Shown piece by piece: positions 51,768 to 59,602 of a stretch of DNA of 64,000 nt (its first letter is position 1; every line of letters begins with the position of its first letter). The notes beneath the pieces were generated by a model. That model searched no databases. It saw only the letters and a program-made list of their open reading frames with translations, and was not told the DNA's origin. Made by a program: the position numbers and the translations under genes. This stretch comes from Stigonema ocellatum SAG 48.90 = DSM 106950 (GTDB lineage Bacteria > Cyanobacteriota > Cyanobacteriia > Cyanobacteriales > Nostocaceae): positions 1 to 64,000 of the forward strand of contig JADQBA010000030.1 in assembly GCA_016903675.1 (NCBI GenBank), written 5' to 3'.

Positions 51768-52870
51768 TATTTCGTATCCCTCGTTTTTAAGTATTCTTGA
51801 TAAGCTTTCTTTAAGTCATCATCTAGCAAATGAACATAAGTATTGACTGTGGTTTGGATGTCGCTATGCCCCAATCTTTTTTGAACATAGGACATATCCC
51901 ACCCTGCTCTTATTAACTCAGTGGCGTGAGTATGCCTTAATAAGTGAGGTGTTGCTTTAATTCCTGTCTTCTTGTGCAGCCGACGAAATAAGTTATCTAC
52001 GGCTGAATATGTCATTGGTGTTCCCAGTTCTACTTCATAACTCCAGATAGTAACGAATACATAATCTGAATCAATATCTTCAGGATATTCATCAATTAAA
52101 TAATTGGAATAAAGCGCCATTAAATCTTTGTCTACATGAATAACTCTTTGTTGGTTTCCTTTGGCTCTAGCGCCATTAAAGTTATCCCGTCTAGGAACTA
52201 TATGTATTTCATTCTGACCACTAGTTACCATATCTTCATGTCTTAGACCTAAAGCTTCTCCTATACGTATTCCGGTTTCATAAAGCAGACAGATTAAAAA
52301 CTTGTCTCTAATACGGTTACAGTTGTCAATCAAAATTTTAACTTTATCCGCACTTAAGCAACCAGCAAATGTTTTAGGCTCTTTGATTTTTAGTAAACGA
52401 GTTTTAGCTAATTTGCCCTTACTGATATGATGCAGAAATGGCTTGTACTTTCTTCCTGGTTGTATCTGATATCGATAAGCATTAATCTCCTTGGTTGTCC
52501 CTAAACGCTCGTGAAACTCATAAAAAGAGACGACAGTGGTCAAAGCATGATTAATAGTCTTCTCTGACCTTTTAGATTCCTGTGGATGTAAAGGGATCGT
52601 TTTTGGTTGTGAATTTCTCAACCAATGAATGAATTCTGATAGTTGCTCTAGATTAACAGATTGCCAATTGAGAAAGTTGTCATTAAGAAACTCCCAATAA
52701 AGTTTTAGGTTTCTGGCATATCCTTCAATAGTGTTAGGCGAACGCTCTAAAGCATTTAGGTATCTCAAATATTTTGAGATTGGCTCAATAGGTAAGTAGT
52801 CATTATCCAGTACTAACCAGATAACCTTACCATCATCTAAATGCCCCTTCTGTACTTTTATATTAGACAT
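51767..52870 (-). CDS. TnpA-like tyrosine recombinase
   Basis: 367 residues from the ATG at 52870, close to Tn554 TnpA. A TTG eight codons upstream is less likely. The catalytic residues are present: Arg in LLYETGIRIGEALGL, HLLRHTHATELI (H-x-x-R), VQKRLGHSDIQTT and Tyr in TVNTYVHL. The N-terminal core-binding domain is YLRYLNALERSPNTIEGYAR. It is the first gene of the element, ~110 bp from its right end. Confidence 0.88.
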   Translation of the reverse strand: MSNIKVQKGHLDDGKVIWLVLDNDYLPIEPISKYLRYLNALERSPNTIEGYARNLKLYWEFLNDNFLNWQSVNLEQLSEFIHWLRNSQPKTIPLHPQESKRSEKTINHALTTVVSFYEFHERLGTTKEINAYRYQIQPGRKYKPFLHHISKGKLAKTRLLKIKEPKTFAGCLSADKVKILIDNCNRIRDKFLICLLYETGIRIGEALGLRHEDMVTSGQNEIHIVPRRDNFNGARAKGNQQRVIHVDKDLMALYSNYLIDEYPEDIDSDYVFVTIWSYEVELGTPMTYSAVDNLFRRLHKKTGIKATPHLLRHTHATELIRAGWDMSYVQKRLGHSDIQTTVNTYVHLLDDDLKKAYQEYLKTRDTK

Positions 52871-52947
52871 TATAGACGAAATAGAAGAATTCAAGTTTTA
52901 AATTATATGACGATGTGTGAATCAGGTTTTATCTTTTGTTGTTGTTG

Positions 52948-52959
52948 TTGTGTAAGGTT
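52948..52959. repeat. subterminal direct repeat of transposon, right
   Basis: TTGTGTAAGGTT, 20 bp inside the right core; partner of 48847-48858. Confidence 0.75.
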
Positions 52960-52978
52960 AAATATGTAGTGAAGATAA

Positions 52979-53150
52979 TAGCTCCAATAGAAGTAGCTGA
53001 TCTCAAATATTGTTTTCCAATTATCTCCCCAGCCTTGTCTTTTCCTTCCTGCAAAAATTGAAACAGCTTAATTGCCCTCAACGCATATTCTAAAGTTCTC
53101 TCTCTAATATCCCTCCCCCTCCCCCTACCCTCCTTTAATTCATCATCCAT
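52979..53150 (-). pseudogene. 5' half of four-helix-bundle (S23-type) protein gene
   Basis: MDDELKEGRGRGRDIRERTL, EYALRAIKLFQFLQEGKDKA and IGKQYLRSATSIGA: the first half of the four-helix-bundle family. It ends at the transposon junction and then runs into IIFTTYLTLHNNNNKR, encoded by the element. Together with 48575-48796 it restores ~129 residues, the family's usual size. It lies between cas10 and cmr3, so it was part of the CRISPR operon before the insertion. Confidence 0.85.
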
Positions 53151-53165
53151 AACCCCTCCCCCCTC

Positions 53166-53245
53166 ATTCATAATTCATCCTTCATAATTCATCCTTCATA
53201 ATTCATCCTTCATAATTCATCCTTCATAATTCATAATTCCTCTTG
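53166..53245. repeat. tandem CATAATTCATCCTT repeat
   Basis: Four to five 14-bp units plus plain TTCATAA heptamers, overlapping the last codons of cas10 (KRNYEL). Confidence 0.92.
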
Positions 53246-55635
53246 CGGATTATAAATGCAGCAAGTTTCAACCAATTTTGCACCTCATCTTCTCTGCGCC
53301 TCTGGGGTTCTTCAAATAAAGCTTTGAGAAACTTAACAAGATATCCCTGAAACATTTCTTCATCTTGTTGGAGTTGATCGCGGCGATCGCAAAAAGCCTG
53401 TGTCCAAGGTAGAATTGCATCTTGTATGGGTGCTGGATGCTGACTCCAGAGGGTCGCCGCCTGTTCAAAAATCCCAGCGTCTATGTTAGAATTCACGTTC
53501 AGCAATTCTTGCCACTGATGGAACACTGAAAACTTAGCAGTGGCTTTTAAAATATTGCCATTACCATATAAAACGCGAACTTGTACAGCGTCTTTTAGTT
53601 CATCCTTAGCACATTTGTGTTCTTTTGCCTTTTTTTCTGCTTCCCAGAGATTTTCGAGGGCAATAGCAAGGGGTACTGAATGATGGGTAATGACTACACC
53701 AAAACTAATTGTTGCGTGACTCCCCATAGTGAACAAAGGACGCTTGGCAAGGGGTGCGTTTGTTCCTTCTTGACACCATCTCCAATAATTACCTTCATTG
53801 TCAAATTCCCCGACGGGGTCTTTATCTCCTCGAAAACATTGGCGAATATCCCACAGCCATCTATCCCATTCCCACAAATTGGTGTATGCTAGTACATCAT
53901 CGCCACCTCCGTAAATTAAGCGTCCAGCATAGCGTTTTTCTGTCAGATAGGGAACGAGTTGATTGGAAAAGTCTAATAAAGCACGGCTGAGGGCGTTGTG
54001 GGTTGATGGTCCCATGCGTTTTGGCTGTTCTAGAAAATTCTGGAAAATCTCCTGGGATAGTGATAATTCTGAGGAGATGTAATCTCGATAATTTTTCAGC
54101 TTCTTACCTTTTAGCCATTCACTCATCCCGTCACCGTCACCTGCTGCTAAAACATACCAGTCAGCAGGGTTGTTTTGAGGATAGTATTGGTCTAAAACTT
54201 GTTGAATGGTTGAACGGTAATTATTCCTGATGTCGGTTAAGTCTTCTTGCAGGCGTTTTAGGGTTTGCTGATTATCAACTTCTGTTACGGCTTTAATCTG
54301 TTGTTGGATGTCTAAAACTTCTCGCGTTTCTAAATCTTCTATTAACCAGCCAGCATTCAATAAGCGTGGATGATAATGTCTCAACTCTGAGTCTTCATGG
54401 TCATCAATCCAGGGAATTCCCCATTTTTCGTTAATTTCGGGGATGATTTTCTCGGTTTTCAGCAGTGACTGGTGTACTGCTCGACAAGCTTGATGGTAGT
54501 GTTGTAGGTGGGTGCGATCGCTGACTTTTAAATAGCCTGCTACACCAGATGTCAGGTCAGGATAAGATGCGGCCATGGCTTGGGTGTTTTTGAGATTCAG
54601 TAAGTTGGGTAAAACTTTCTCTAACCCCCGCTTGACTGTCTCAGTTGCGTTTAGCTGTTCTCTACCATCAAATAAACCAGCTTGCTGTTCCCAGTGCTTT
54701 TTGGTTTCACCTTCAGTTATCCAATCTTGACCGGGATGTACCACTGGTCCAATACCAGAAATGGTGGAACGCGGACCAAAAGCTGTGGGAATTTGCCAAT
54801 TACGAGCATTTTTTACCGCACTCAGGGTAGATCGAGTTTGGTCAAAAATATGCGGCCACCAAGAACCAACATTAACACTAAACTTTCTCCCTTGCCTTTC
54901 TAAGCGTTGTTTGTATGCTTCCCTCAAAAAGGCAATTTCAGCAGGTTGAAAGAGTTTTTGTTTATCAATGGTGTTGTAAGCTTGATTTTGTGCATCCAAC
55001 CAAAGTTGAAATTCTGCTTCCCGTTCTTGAGGAATAGCAGCATTTTTCAGGGATTCTTCTTCTTTACCAATGGGTACAGATGCCCAATAAAATTGCCATT
55101 GGGATTGTAGCCAACCGCTCCAACTGCTACTATTAGGTTGTAGGTCTGGCATCCAGTGGCGCTGATGGTGTAATTTGTCGAAAACGAGGTGGCTGATCAA
55201 TTGCCATTCTTGTAACAGTGTCTGTTTGGCGGTTTGCATGGCAGCTTGGACTTTATCCTTTGGCAGTACCAACACCAGTACGTTAGGAAATCCTGCTGTG
55301 AGGAGGGCGCGATCGCTTGGTTTTTCAACCCAGTCGCTAAATTCAGGAAATTCTTGTAGTAACCAATGGTCAATGAGTGGTTGTTGGAAGAGGCTGGGGT
55401 AAAGTAAGCTATCGGGACCGTATTGTAAAGCGAGTTTCCAGCAAACTTTGGCTGAAAGATAGTGGAATATCCAAGAACCCGCCCAGAAGTCGCGCATTTT
55501 GCGACTGGCTTTAATCAATTCTTGTACTGGGCTGAAGGTGAAGCTGGCTAAATAGGGATGAGAGAGGGTATTATTTGATGACCAACGTTCTATTTCTGTT
55601 GTGGTCAGGTCATACCCTGCTAAAGCACCCAGCAA
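53224..55635 (-). pseudogene. cmr2: Cas10/Cmr2, C-terminal major part (downstream of frameshift)
   Basis: About 800 residues: FTFSPVQELIKASRKMRDFW and the first palm-like region, AAGDGDGMSEWLKG, then the cyclase GGDD in LIYGGGDDVLAY near residue 578, and the helical D4 domain. All active-site features for cyclic oligoadenylate synthesis are intact. The reading frame continues that of 55610-56203 after a one-base shift near 55625, so full-length Cas10 (~990 aa) cannot be made without repair, slippage or re-initiation at the TTG at 55635. Type III-B by similarity and neighbours. Confidence 0.85.
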
Positions 55636-56203
55636 AGGCAGCAGTTATACTGGCGTGACTCCAAATGGAACTATCTGGTAGGCGAGTTTCTGCTGGCATT
55701 AACAGTAGGGATGCATCCTCGAATTCTTTGCAAGTTGTTTCTGGTAAACAACGCCACAGCCACCAAAATAGGGGTTTAATGTGATTTTTTGTTACTGCTG
55801 GTATCTTTTGTCGCAGATTTTCTTCTTTATTATCTAGGTATTTTTTCCGTTGTGCTAGCAGTTCTGAGTGCTGCTTAATTTTAAAGTTGAGTTTTGCCCC
55901 AGACAGCAAATGAGAGATTTGTAAGCCTTTTTCCTGGTTATGACTACCATAGTTGACACTTTGGGTAACACTGCCAATGGCGGCGCGATCGCTTGCTGAG
56001 GAGATGTAGTCAGCTAAGAGGATGTGTTTGAGAACTTTACCACCGGATGTTTCTGGATTCCAGTCGTTATCCACCCAGTTTTTCATCACTTCCAGTTCTT
56101 GCCAGAAGCTATTACCACCCCGCCCAGTGTTGTTGTGTAACGGTTTTAGCACAGGGTCATGGAGTAATCCCCAGATTTTTGCTTGCCAGTATGCTTCTGA
56201 CAC
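55610..56203 (-). pseudogene. cmr2: Cas10/Cmr2, N-terminal HD part (upstream of frameshift)
   Basis: 197 residues starting MSEAYWQAKIWGLLHDPVLK, with the HD nuclease dyad at H15-D16, ADYISSASDRAAIG, and LPDSSIWSHASITAAFAG, the standard Cmr2 segment. It then leaves frame (CFSRV, stop). Replacing TTT by TT at the GCC-TTT-GCTGGG position gives ITAALLGALAGYD, the expected family sequence. A one-base insertion is therefore the simplest cause; sequencing error must be excluded. Confidence 0.85.
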
Positions 56204-56440
56204 AGGTGATTTTCCTTTTGTAGCATCTGGTCATTATTGTATGAATTGATATATGGTTTTGTCCAATATCAGTAGATATTCATAGGAATGAATTGGGGGG
56301 TTTTCAAGTTGGTTCCTGGTAATGCTTTTTACCAAGAGTTAAGGTTTGGGTGAATATTTTCTTATTTATTGACAAGTTGGAAGGATTATGTTATTAACCG
56401 CAGATGAACGCAGATGAACGCAGATGAAACTGTAGTTTAT
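56204..56440. other. upstream region of cas10
   Basis: No gene seen. GCAGATGAACGCAGATGAACGCAGATG at 56400-56427 is a 10-bp tandem repeat. No CRISPR repeat units were found here. Confidence 0.5.
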
Positions 56441-56552
56441 TAGACATCTCCAGAAATTAATTGTGAGTTGCCCAAAATCTTTGTAGAGACGCGATCTGGC
56501 ACTTCGTGCCGCAACGAGAGGCGCGTCTCTACATCTTTTATGGAGATGTCTA
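56441..56552. mobile_element. MITE-H with AGACATCTCCA ends, inserted in cas2
   Basis: 112 bp: TAGACATCTCCAGAAATT ... AAAGATGT-type inverse TGGAGATGTCTA, enclosing a GTAGAGACGCG...CGCGTCTCTAC hairpin. It supplies the premature stop of the cas2 remnant. Confidence 0.78.
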
Positions 56553-56681
56553 TTTGTTTTGGGTTAGCAAACACTCAAAAACCGAGTATTGAACTCGTTG
56601 ACCATAGCCTTCCAATAAATCGGATATCTTCTTTCGGCGTTTGTCACAGGGAACATCATAAGCTACCACATACAAAAACAT
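56550..56681 (-). pseudogene. cas2: cas2 remnant (5' part)
   Basis: From the ATG at 56681: MFLYVVAYDVPCDKRRKKIS and DLLEGYGQRVQYSVFECLL, an unmistakable Cas2 N-terminal half including the VAYDV strand with its conserved Asp. After LTQNK the frame stops at the MITE-H boundary. The C-terminal half is not found on the other side of the element. Eight bases downstream of the cas1 stop. Confidence 0.85.
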
Positions 56682-56686
56682 GGAAC

Positions 56687-56767
56687 TTAGCGAATTTGAT
56701 AGGGTTGATAAATGTGGCTGGGGTTGTACACAAACTGCTTGTATGCCTTAACCTGTTGAGTGAGTAA
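56687..56767 (-). pseudogene. cas1: cas1 remnant (3' end)
   Basis: Reads LTQQVKAYKQFVYNPSHIYQ followed by PYQIR and stop, matching the C-terminus of cyanobacterial Cas1 (QVxxYKxxVYxPxxxYQPYQIR). Only ~26 codons remain. Upstream the sequence switches to repeat-like TGAGTAAGTCCC and unrelated DNA. Confidence 0.75.
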
Positions 56768-56831
56768 GTCCCATCATAGAGGTTGTTTGAAAAGTTGTTG
56801 GCGGTATCGAAGCACTTATTGATCGGAACTA

Positions 56832-56919
56832 ACCCCCCTTAAAAAGGGGGGAACTGGAATCAAAGTCCCCCTTTTTAAGGGGGGAACTGGAATCAAAGTC
56901 CCCCTTTTTAAGGGGGATT
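56832..56919. repeat. tandem CCCCCTTTTTAAGGGGG hairpins
   Basis: Two and a half units of a 37-bp repeat, each containing TCCCCCTTTTTAAGGGGG followed by GAACTGGAATCAAAG. Confidence 0.92.
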
Positions 56920-56924
56920 TAGTT

Positions 56925-57029
56925 CTATCTAAAAGTATTTGATACATCACTAAGGACTTTGAAAACATCCTCATAGACTCTAGCAAAACTTTCTCTTAAC
57001 TCCTCAATTTTTGACTTATTATTAGCCAT
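56925..57029 (-). CDS. short open frame, possibly a gene fragment
   Basis: 34 residues (MANNKSKIEELRESFARVYE, then DVFKVLSDVSNTFR). Coherent helical composition, but it is ended by the hairpin repeat array and has only a weak ribosome site. I cannot assign it; it may be the start of a lost gene. Confidence 0.25.
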   Translation of the reverse strand: MANNKSKIEELRESFARVYEDVFKVLSDVSNTFR

Positions 57030-57144
57030 ATTATTTTCAAATCTCAACCACAATAAGCGTATCTATTGGCACTATGTAATCTAGATGTTATCATAAGGAA
57101 TATAAGGGAAGAACAAACTACACCCTTATCAGGAGGTGATAAAA

Positions 57145-57348
57145 ATAACTCAAGCAAATGGCGGCAACGGTTCCCAACAGCCCAATCCCAAAGATTTAGA
57201 AGTCTTTGAGCCAGCATTCGCCCCAGGCGATGAAGAGGAAAAAATTGGGTGGTATAGAACTGATGTCAAAGGCGAGGAGGGAGAGGTAATTCCCGATTCC
57301 GAACTCCCTCCAGAGTTAAAAGACAACCCACCCGACAACGCTAGTTAA
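57145..57348 (+). CDS. small acidic protein, possible AUA start
   Basis: 67 residues (ITQANGGNGSQQPNPKDLEV ... PPELKDNPPDNAS). A near-perfect Shine-Dalgarno AGGAGGTGAT (57131-57140) is placed 8 bp before ATA at 57145. The only GTG (57136) lies inside the Shine-Dalgarno itself and no in-frame ATG exists. The likeliest reading is an ATG-to-ATA change at the start. Function unknown; low-complexity, Pro/Asp/Glu-rich, no membrane segment. First of three small genes in tandem. Confidence 0.5.
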   Translation: MTQANGGNGSQQPNPKDLEVFEPAFAPGDEEEKIGWYRTDVKGEEGEVIPDSELPPELKDNPPDNAS

Positions 57349-57408
57349 AACTAGCTAACTAAACCCCCAAGACCCCCTTGGGGGCAAACTCTGACTAAAG
57401 TATAGCAA

Positions 57409-57741
57409 ATGAACACAACAACATCCGTTTACCTCCCTGACTACTATCGCGTGTTTGAGCGTATTGCTGGTGGATGGCTGATGAAACCAAGTCATTTTTT
57501 CTATAGGCATACATCGTCAAAAACTTCGGACAACGATCTTCAGTCTTTGTACGACATCTCGCCGCAACAAGTTGCCATTGAACTATTTCGGATCAATGGT
57601 GGGAGATCTGGCTACTATTTAGCGGATTTACGTAGTCAGAAAAATTACTACTACTGCGGTCAGGAGCCGGAAAGTGTAAAACTTAAGTTACTTGAATTGG
57701 GCATCGGTCGGGTCGATCCAATGGAGAAGCATCATGGCTAA
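57409..57741 (+). CDS. small protein of unknown function
   Basis: 110 residues (VYLPDYYRVFERIAGGWLMK; QVAIELFRINGGRSGYYLAD; YYYCGQEPESVKLKLLELGI). Well-structured composition but no recognised family. It overlaps the next gene by 8 nt, so the two are co-translated. Confidence 0.6.
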   Translation: MNTTTSVYLPDYYRVFERIAGGWLMKPSHFFYRHTSSKTSDNDLQSLYDISPQQVAIELFRINGGRSGYYLADLRSQKNYYYCGQEPESVKLKLLELGIGRVDPMEKHHG

Positions 57742-57940
57742 ATCAGGATATCAACGCATCAAAGAATATCGCGCTCGCCAATCTTCAGGTGAACAACTTC
57801 CCACCTGCAAGATTTGCGAGCGCCTGATTAAAGGCAAGTTAAGTGTTGCGCGTGGAATATGCTCTTACTGCTTTCCAAAAACCATTGAAGGTAGTCAAGC
57901 CAATAAAGACGCCGTGAATCGTCATCGTGCCCAGCACTGA
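57734..57940 (+). CDS. small zinc-ribbon-like protein
   Basis: 68 residues from the ATG at 57734 (MAKSGYQRIKEYRARQ), overlapping the previous stop. Two Cys pairs, CKIC and CSYC, 20 residues apart suggest a zinc finger. Basic N-terminus; it may bind nucleic acid. An upstream in-frame extension is not needed. Confidence 0.6.
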   Translation: MAKSGYQRIKEYRARQSSGEQLPTCKICERLIKGKLSVARGICSYCFPKTIEGSQANKDAVNRHRAQH

Positions 57941-58029
57941 TTAGAAACATTCAGCCCTCGTTTTCGCCACTGCGTTGCTTTATGAGTGATCGCTATCGAG
58001 ACAATCCAGCTTTAGGTAAAGCGTAAAAG

Positions 58030-58178
58030 TGAAGTTTTTCTTCGCGTTCTTCGCGTCTTCGTGGTTCAAAAAGATTTTTAAACCGCGTTCGCCGTTAGGC
58101 GTGCCGAAGGCAAGACGCGAAGAACACGAAGGAAATCTAAGTCTTACGACTTGCACCTTGAAAGGGCTGGTCCTAGGA
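58030..58178. mobile_element. MITE-E related element
   Basis: CGCGTCTTCGTGGTTCAAAA, inner GCGTTCGCCGTTAGGCGTGC, and right end CACCTTGAAAGGGCTGG; reverse-oriented relative of 19556-19748. Confidence 0.65.
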
Positions 58179-58785
58179 GATATGTTTATAAATCATTTAG
58201 GATTGCTATAGATTACGGTAATGAGATGCAAATTGGTACCGACAACCAGTCTGAGAAATAGCCTAAAGTCCTCACTACCAAATTTTCACGTCAAAACCTC
58301 TCTTTCTTTTCTTGGCGTCTTCTCCCAAGGGGAGACGCTGCGCGAAGGCGTCTTGGCGGTTCGTTAAAAAAAAATAATTTTCACAACTCAAATAGCATTA
58401 CTATATTAGCCAAAAGCAGCTGCACTGAGAAAACTTTACAATCCTTTCCAAACAAACCATCTAGAAATATCTCAAAAAAAATTGTATAATAACGGGAAGT
58501 CAAAAAGCAAAACTGATTTTGACATACACTTTTCCCTTTTAAACCAACAACGCTATTTGACTAACCATTAGAGATTTTACATTGGGGTTTTCACACTCAA
58601 CACCCTGACAAAACAAAAGTGAGATTAACTCACTTACCCTAAGCATCTTGTCGCGGGTGCAGCAAAATGCCTGATACTTGGTGGAGGAAGGTAATTCGTA
58701 GGGTAAAGACTCGGCAGCGTGTGAGGCATACCTCACCAGTCTTCTCCAAAATCCATGCATTAACCTATTGTAACTGTGCAACTCA
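58179..58785. other. intergenic region upstream of hetI
   Basis: Contains a CTCCCAAGGGGAGACGCTGCG hairpin (58320-58350) and GTCTTCTCC..AAGGCGTC pairs. An 80-codon open frame on the minus strand (58539-58781) lacks a ribosome site and recognisable sequence. A TATAAT at 58484-58489 is isolated. Confidence 0.4.
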
Positions 58786-59505
58786 ATGACTGCTGTTAAT
58801 CATCAGTGGCTGCCAGCATCGGCAGATTTAACTTTATTGCAGGATGATGTCCATGTCTGGCGCATCCACCTCGATCAACCAGAAGCACAACTGCAACATT
58901 TGACAGAAATCCTCTCCAGCGACGAAATTTCTCGGGCGAAGCGGTTCTACAAAGAACAGCATCGACACCGTTTCATCGCAGGTCGTGGTATTCTCCGAAC
59001 TATACTAGCCCGCTACTTAGGTATAGACCCACAACAGTTGCAGTTTGGTTATGAACCTAACGGTAAACCAGTATTACCAGATACCTTAAATCAAACAAAG
59101 CTGTGGTTCAACTTAACTCACTCCCAAGACTTAGCTTTATGTGCAGTGAGTCGCGATCGCCTAGTTGGTGTAGACCTAGAATACATCCGCCCAATCTCCG
59201 ACATTCTCAACCTCGCCAACCGATACTTTTCACCCAACGAATACGCAGTCATGCGATCGCTTCCTCCTCACCAAATGCAAGAAGTCTTTTTCCGCTACTG
59301 GACTTGCAAAGAAGCTTACTTAAAAGCCACAGGAGTAGGAATAGGACAGTTAGAACAAATAGAGGTTTTGCTAACTCCAACAGAACCCGCCAGACTGAAA
59401 ACCGATCAACAATGGAGCGTGTTTGAATTAATACCCGCAAAAACCTCCGTAGCAGCAGTAGTTGTTGAAGGTTTTGGCTTACATCTCAAGTGCTGGGAAT
59501 ATTAA
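58786..59505 (+). CDS. hetI: 4'-phosphopantetheinyl transferase HetI
   Basis: 239-residue Sfp-type transferase, which moves phosphopantetheine from CoA onto carrier proteins. Motifs: GRGILRTILARYLG, WFNLTHSQDLALCAV, VGVDLEYIRPI (metal Asp/Glu) and FRYWTCKEAYLKATGVGIGQ. In heterocystous cyanobacteria HetI modifies the carrier domains of the heterocyst glycolipid synthase; its neighbours here (hglB and pfaD-like) agree. It is convergent with hglB, with a palindromic repeat between the stops. In Anabaena 7120, hetN lies between hetI and hglB; it is absent here. Confidence 0.92.
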   Translation: MTAVNHQWLPASADLTLLQDDVHVWRIHLDQPEAQLQHLTEILSSDEISRAKRFYKEQHRHRFIAGRGILRTILARYLGIDPQQLQFGYEPNGKPVLPDTLNQTKLWFNLTHSQDLALCAVSRDRLVGVDLEYIRPISDILNLANRYFSPNEYAVMRSLPPHQMQEVFFRYWTCKEAYLKATGVGIGQLEQIEVLLTPTEPARLKTDQQWSVFELIPAKTSVAAVVVEGFGLHLKCWEY

Positions 59506-59513
59506 TATCTCAC

Positions 59514-59573
59514 GCAAAGACGCAAAGACGCTAAGAAAACCTTTGCGTCTTTGCGCCTTTGCGTGAGGCTATC
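59514..59573. repeat. CGCAAAGACGCAAAGACGC palindrome between convergent genes
   Basis: CTCACGCAAAGACGCAAAG ... CTTTGCGTCTTTGCGCCTTTGCGTGAG; a strong hairpin that could end transcription from both sides. Confidence 0.85.
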
Positions 59574-59602
59574 ATTACCCAACCATTTTGCTGGGTTTCG
59601 CT

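Larger units (their letters stand above)
48797..52982 (-). mobile_element. Tn554-like three-gene site-specific transposon
   Basis: ~4,186 bp holding two tyrosine recombinases and a coiled-coil HTH protein in the order, overlaps and orientation of Tn554 tnpA-tnpB-tnpC. There are no terminal inverted repeats and no long target duplication, as expected for the family. The element interrupts a four-helix-bundle gene at a shared GCTA core. No passenger gene is carried. A 12-bp direct repeat TTGTGTAAGGTT lies near each end (48847-48858 and 52948-52959). Confidence 0.85.

Noticed and set aside
56832..56919. Possible CRISPR array upstream of cas10
   Set aside because: The 37-bp units repeat without distinct spacers and match a common cyanobacterial hairpin repeat.
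58539..58781. 80-codon open frame on the minus strand beside hetI
   Set aside because: No ribosome site, no recognisable family, and it overlaps the likely hetI promoter region; treated as chance.
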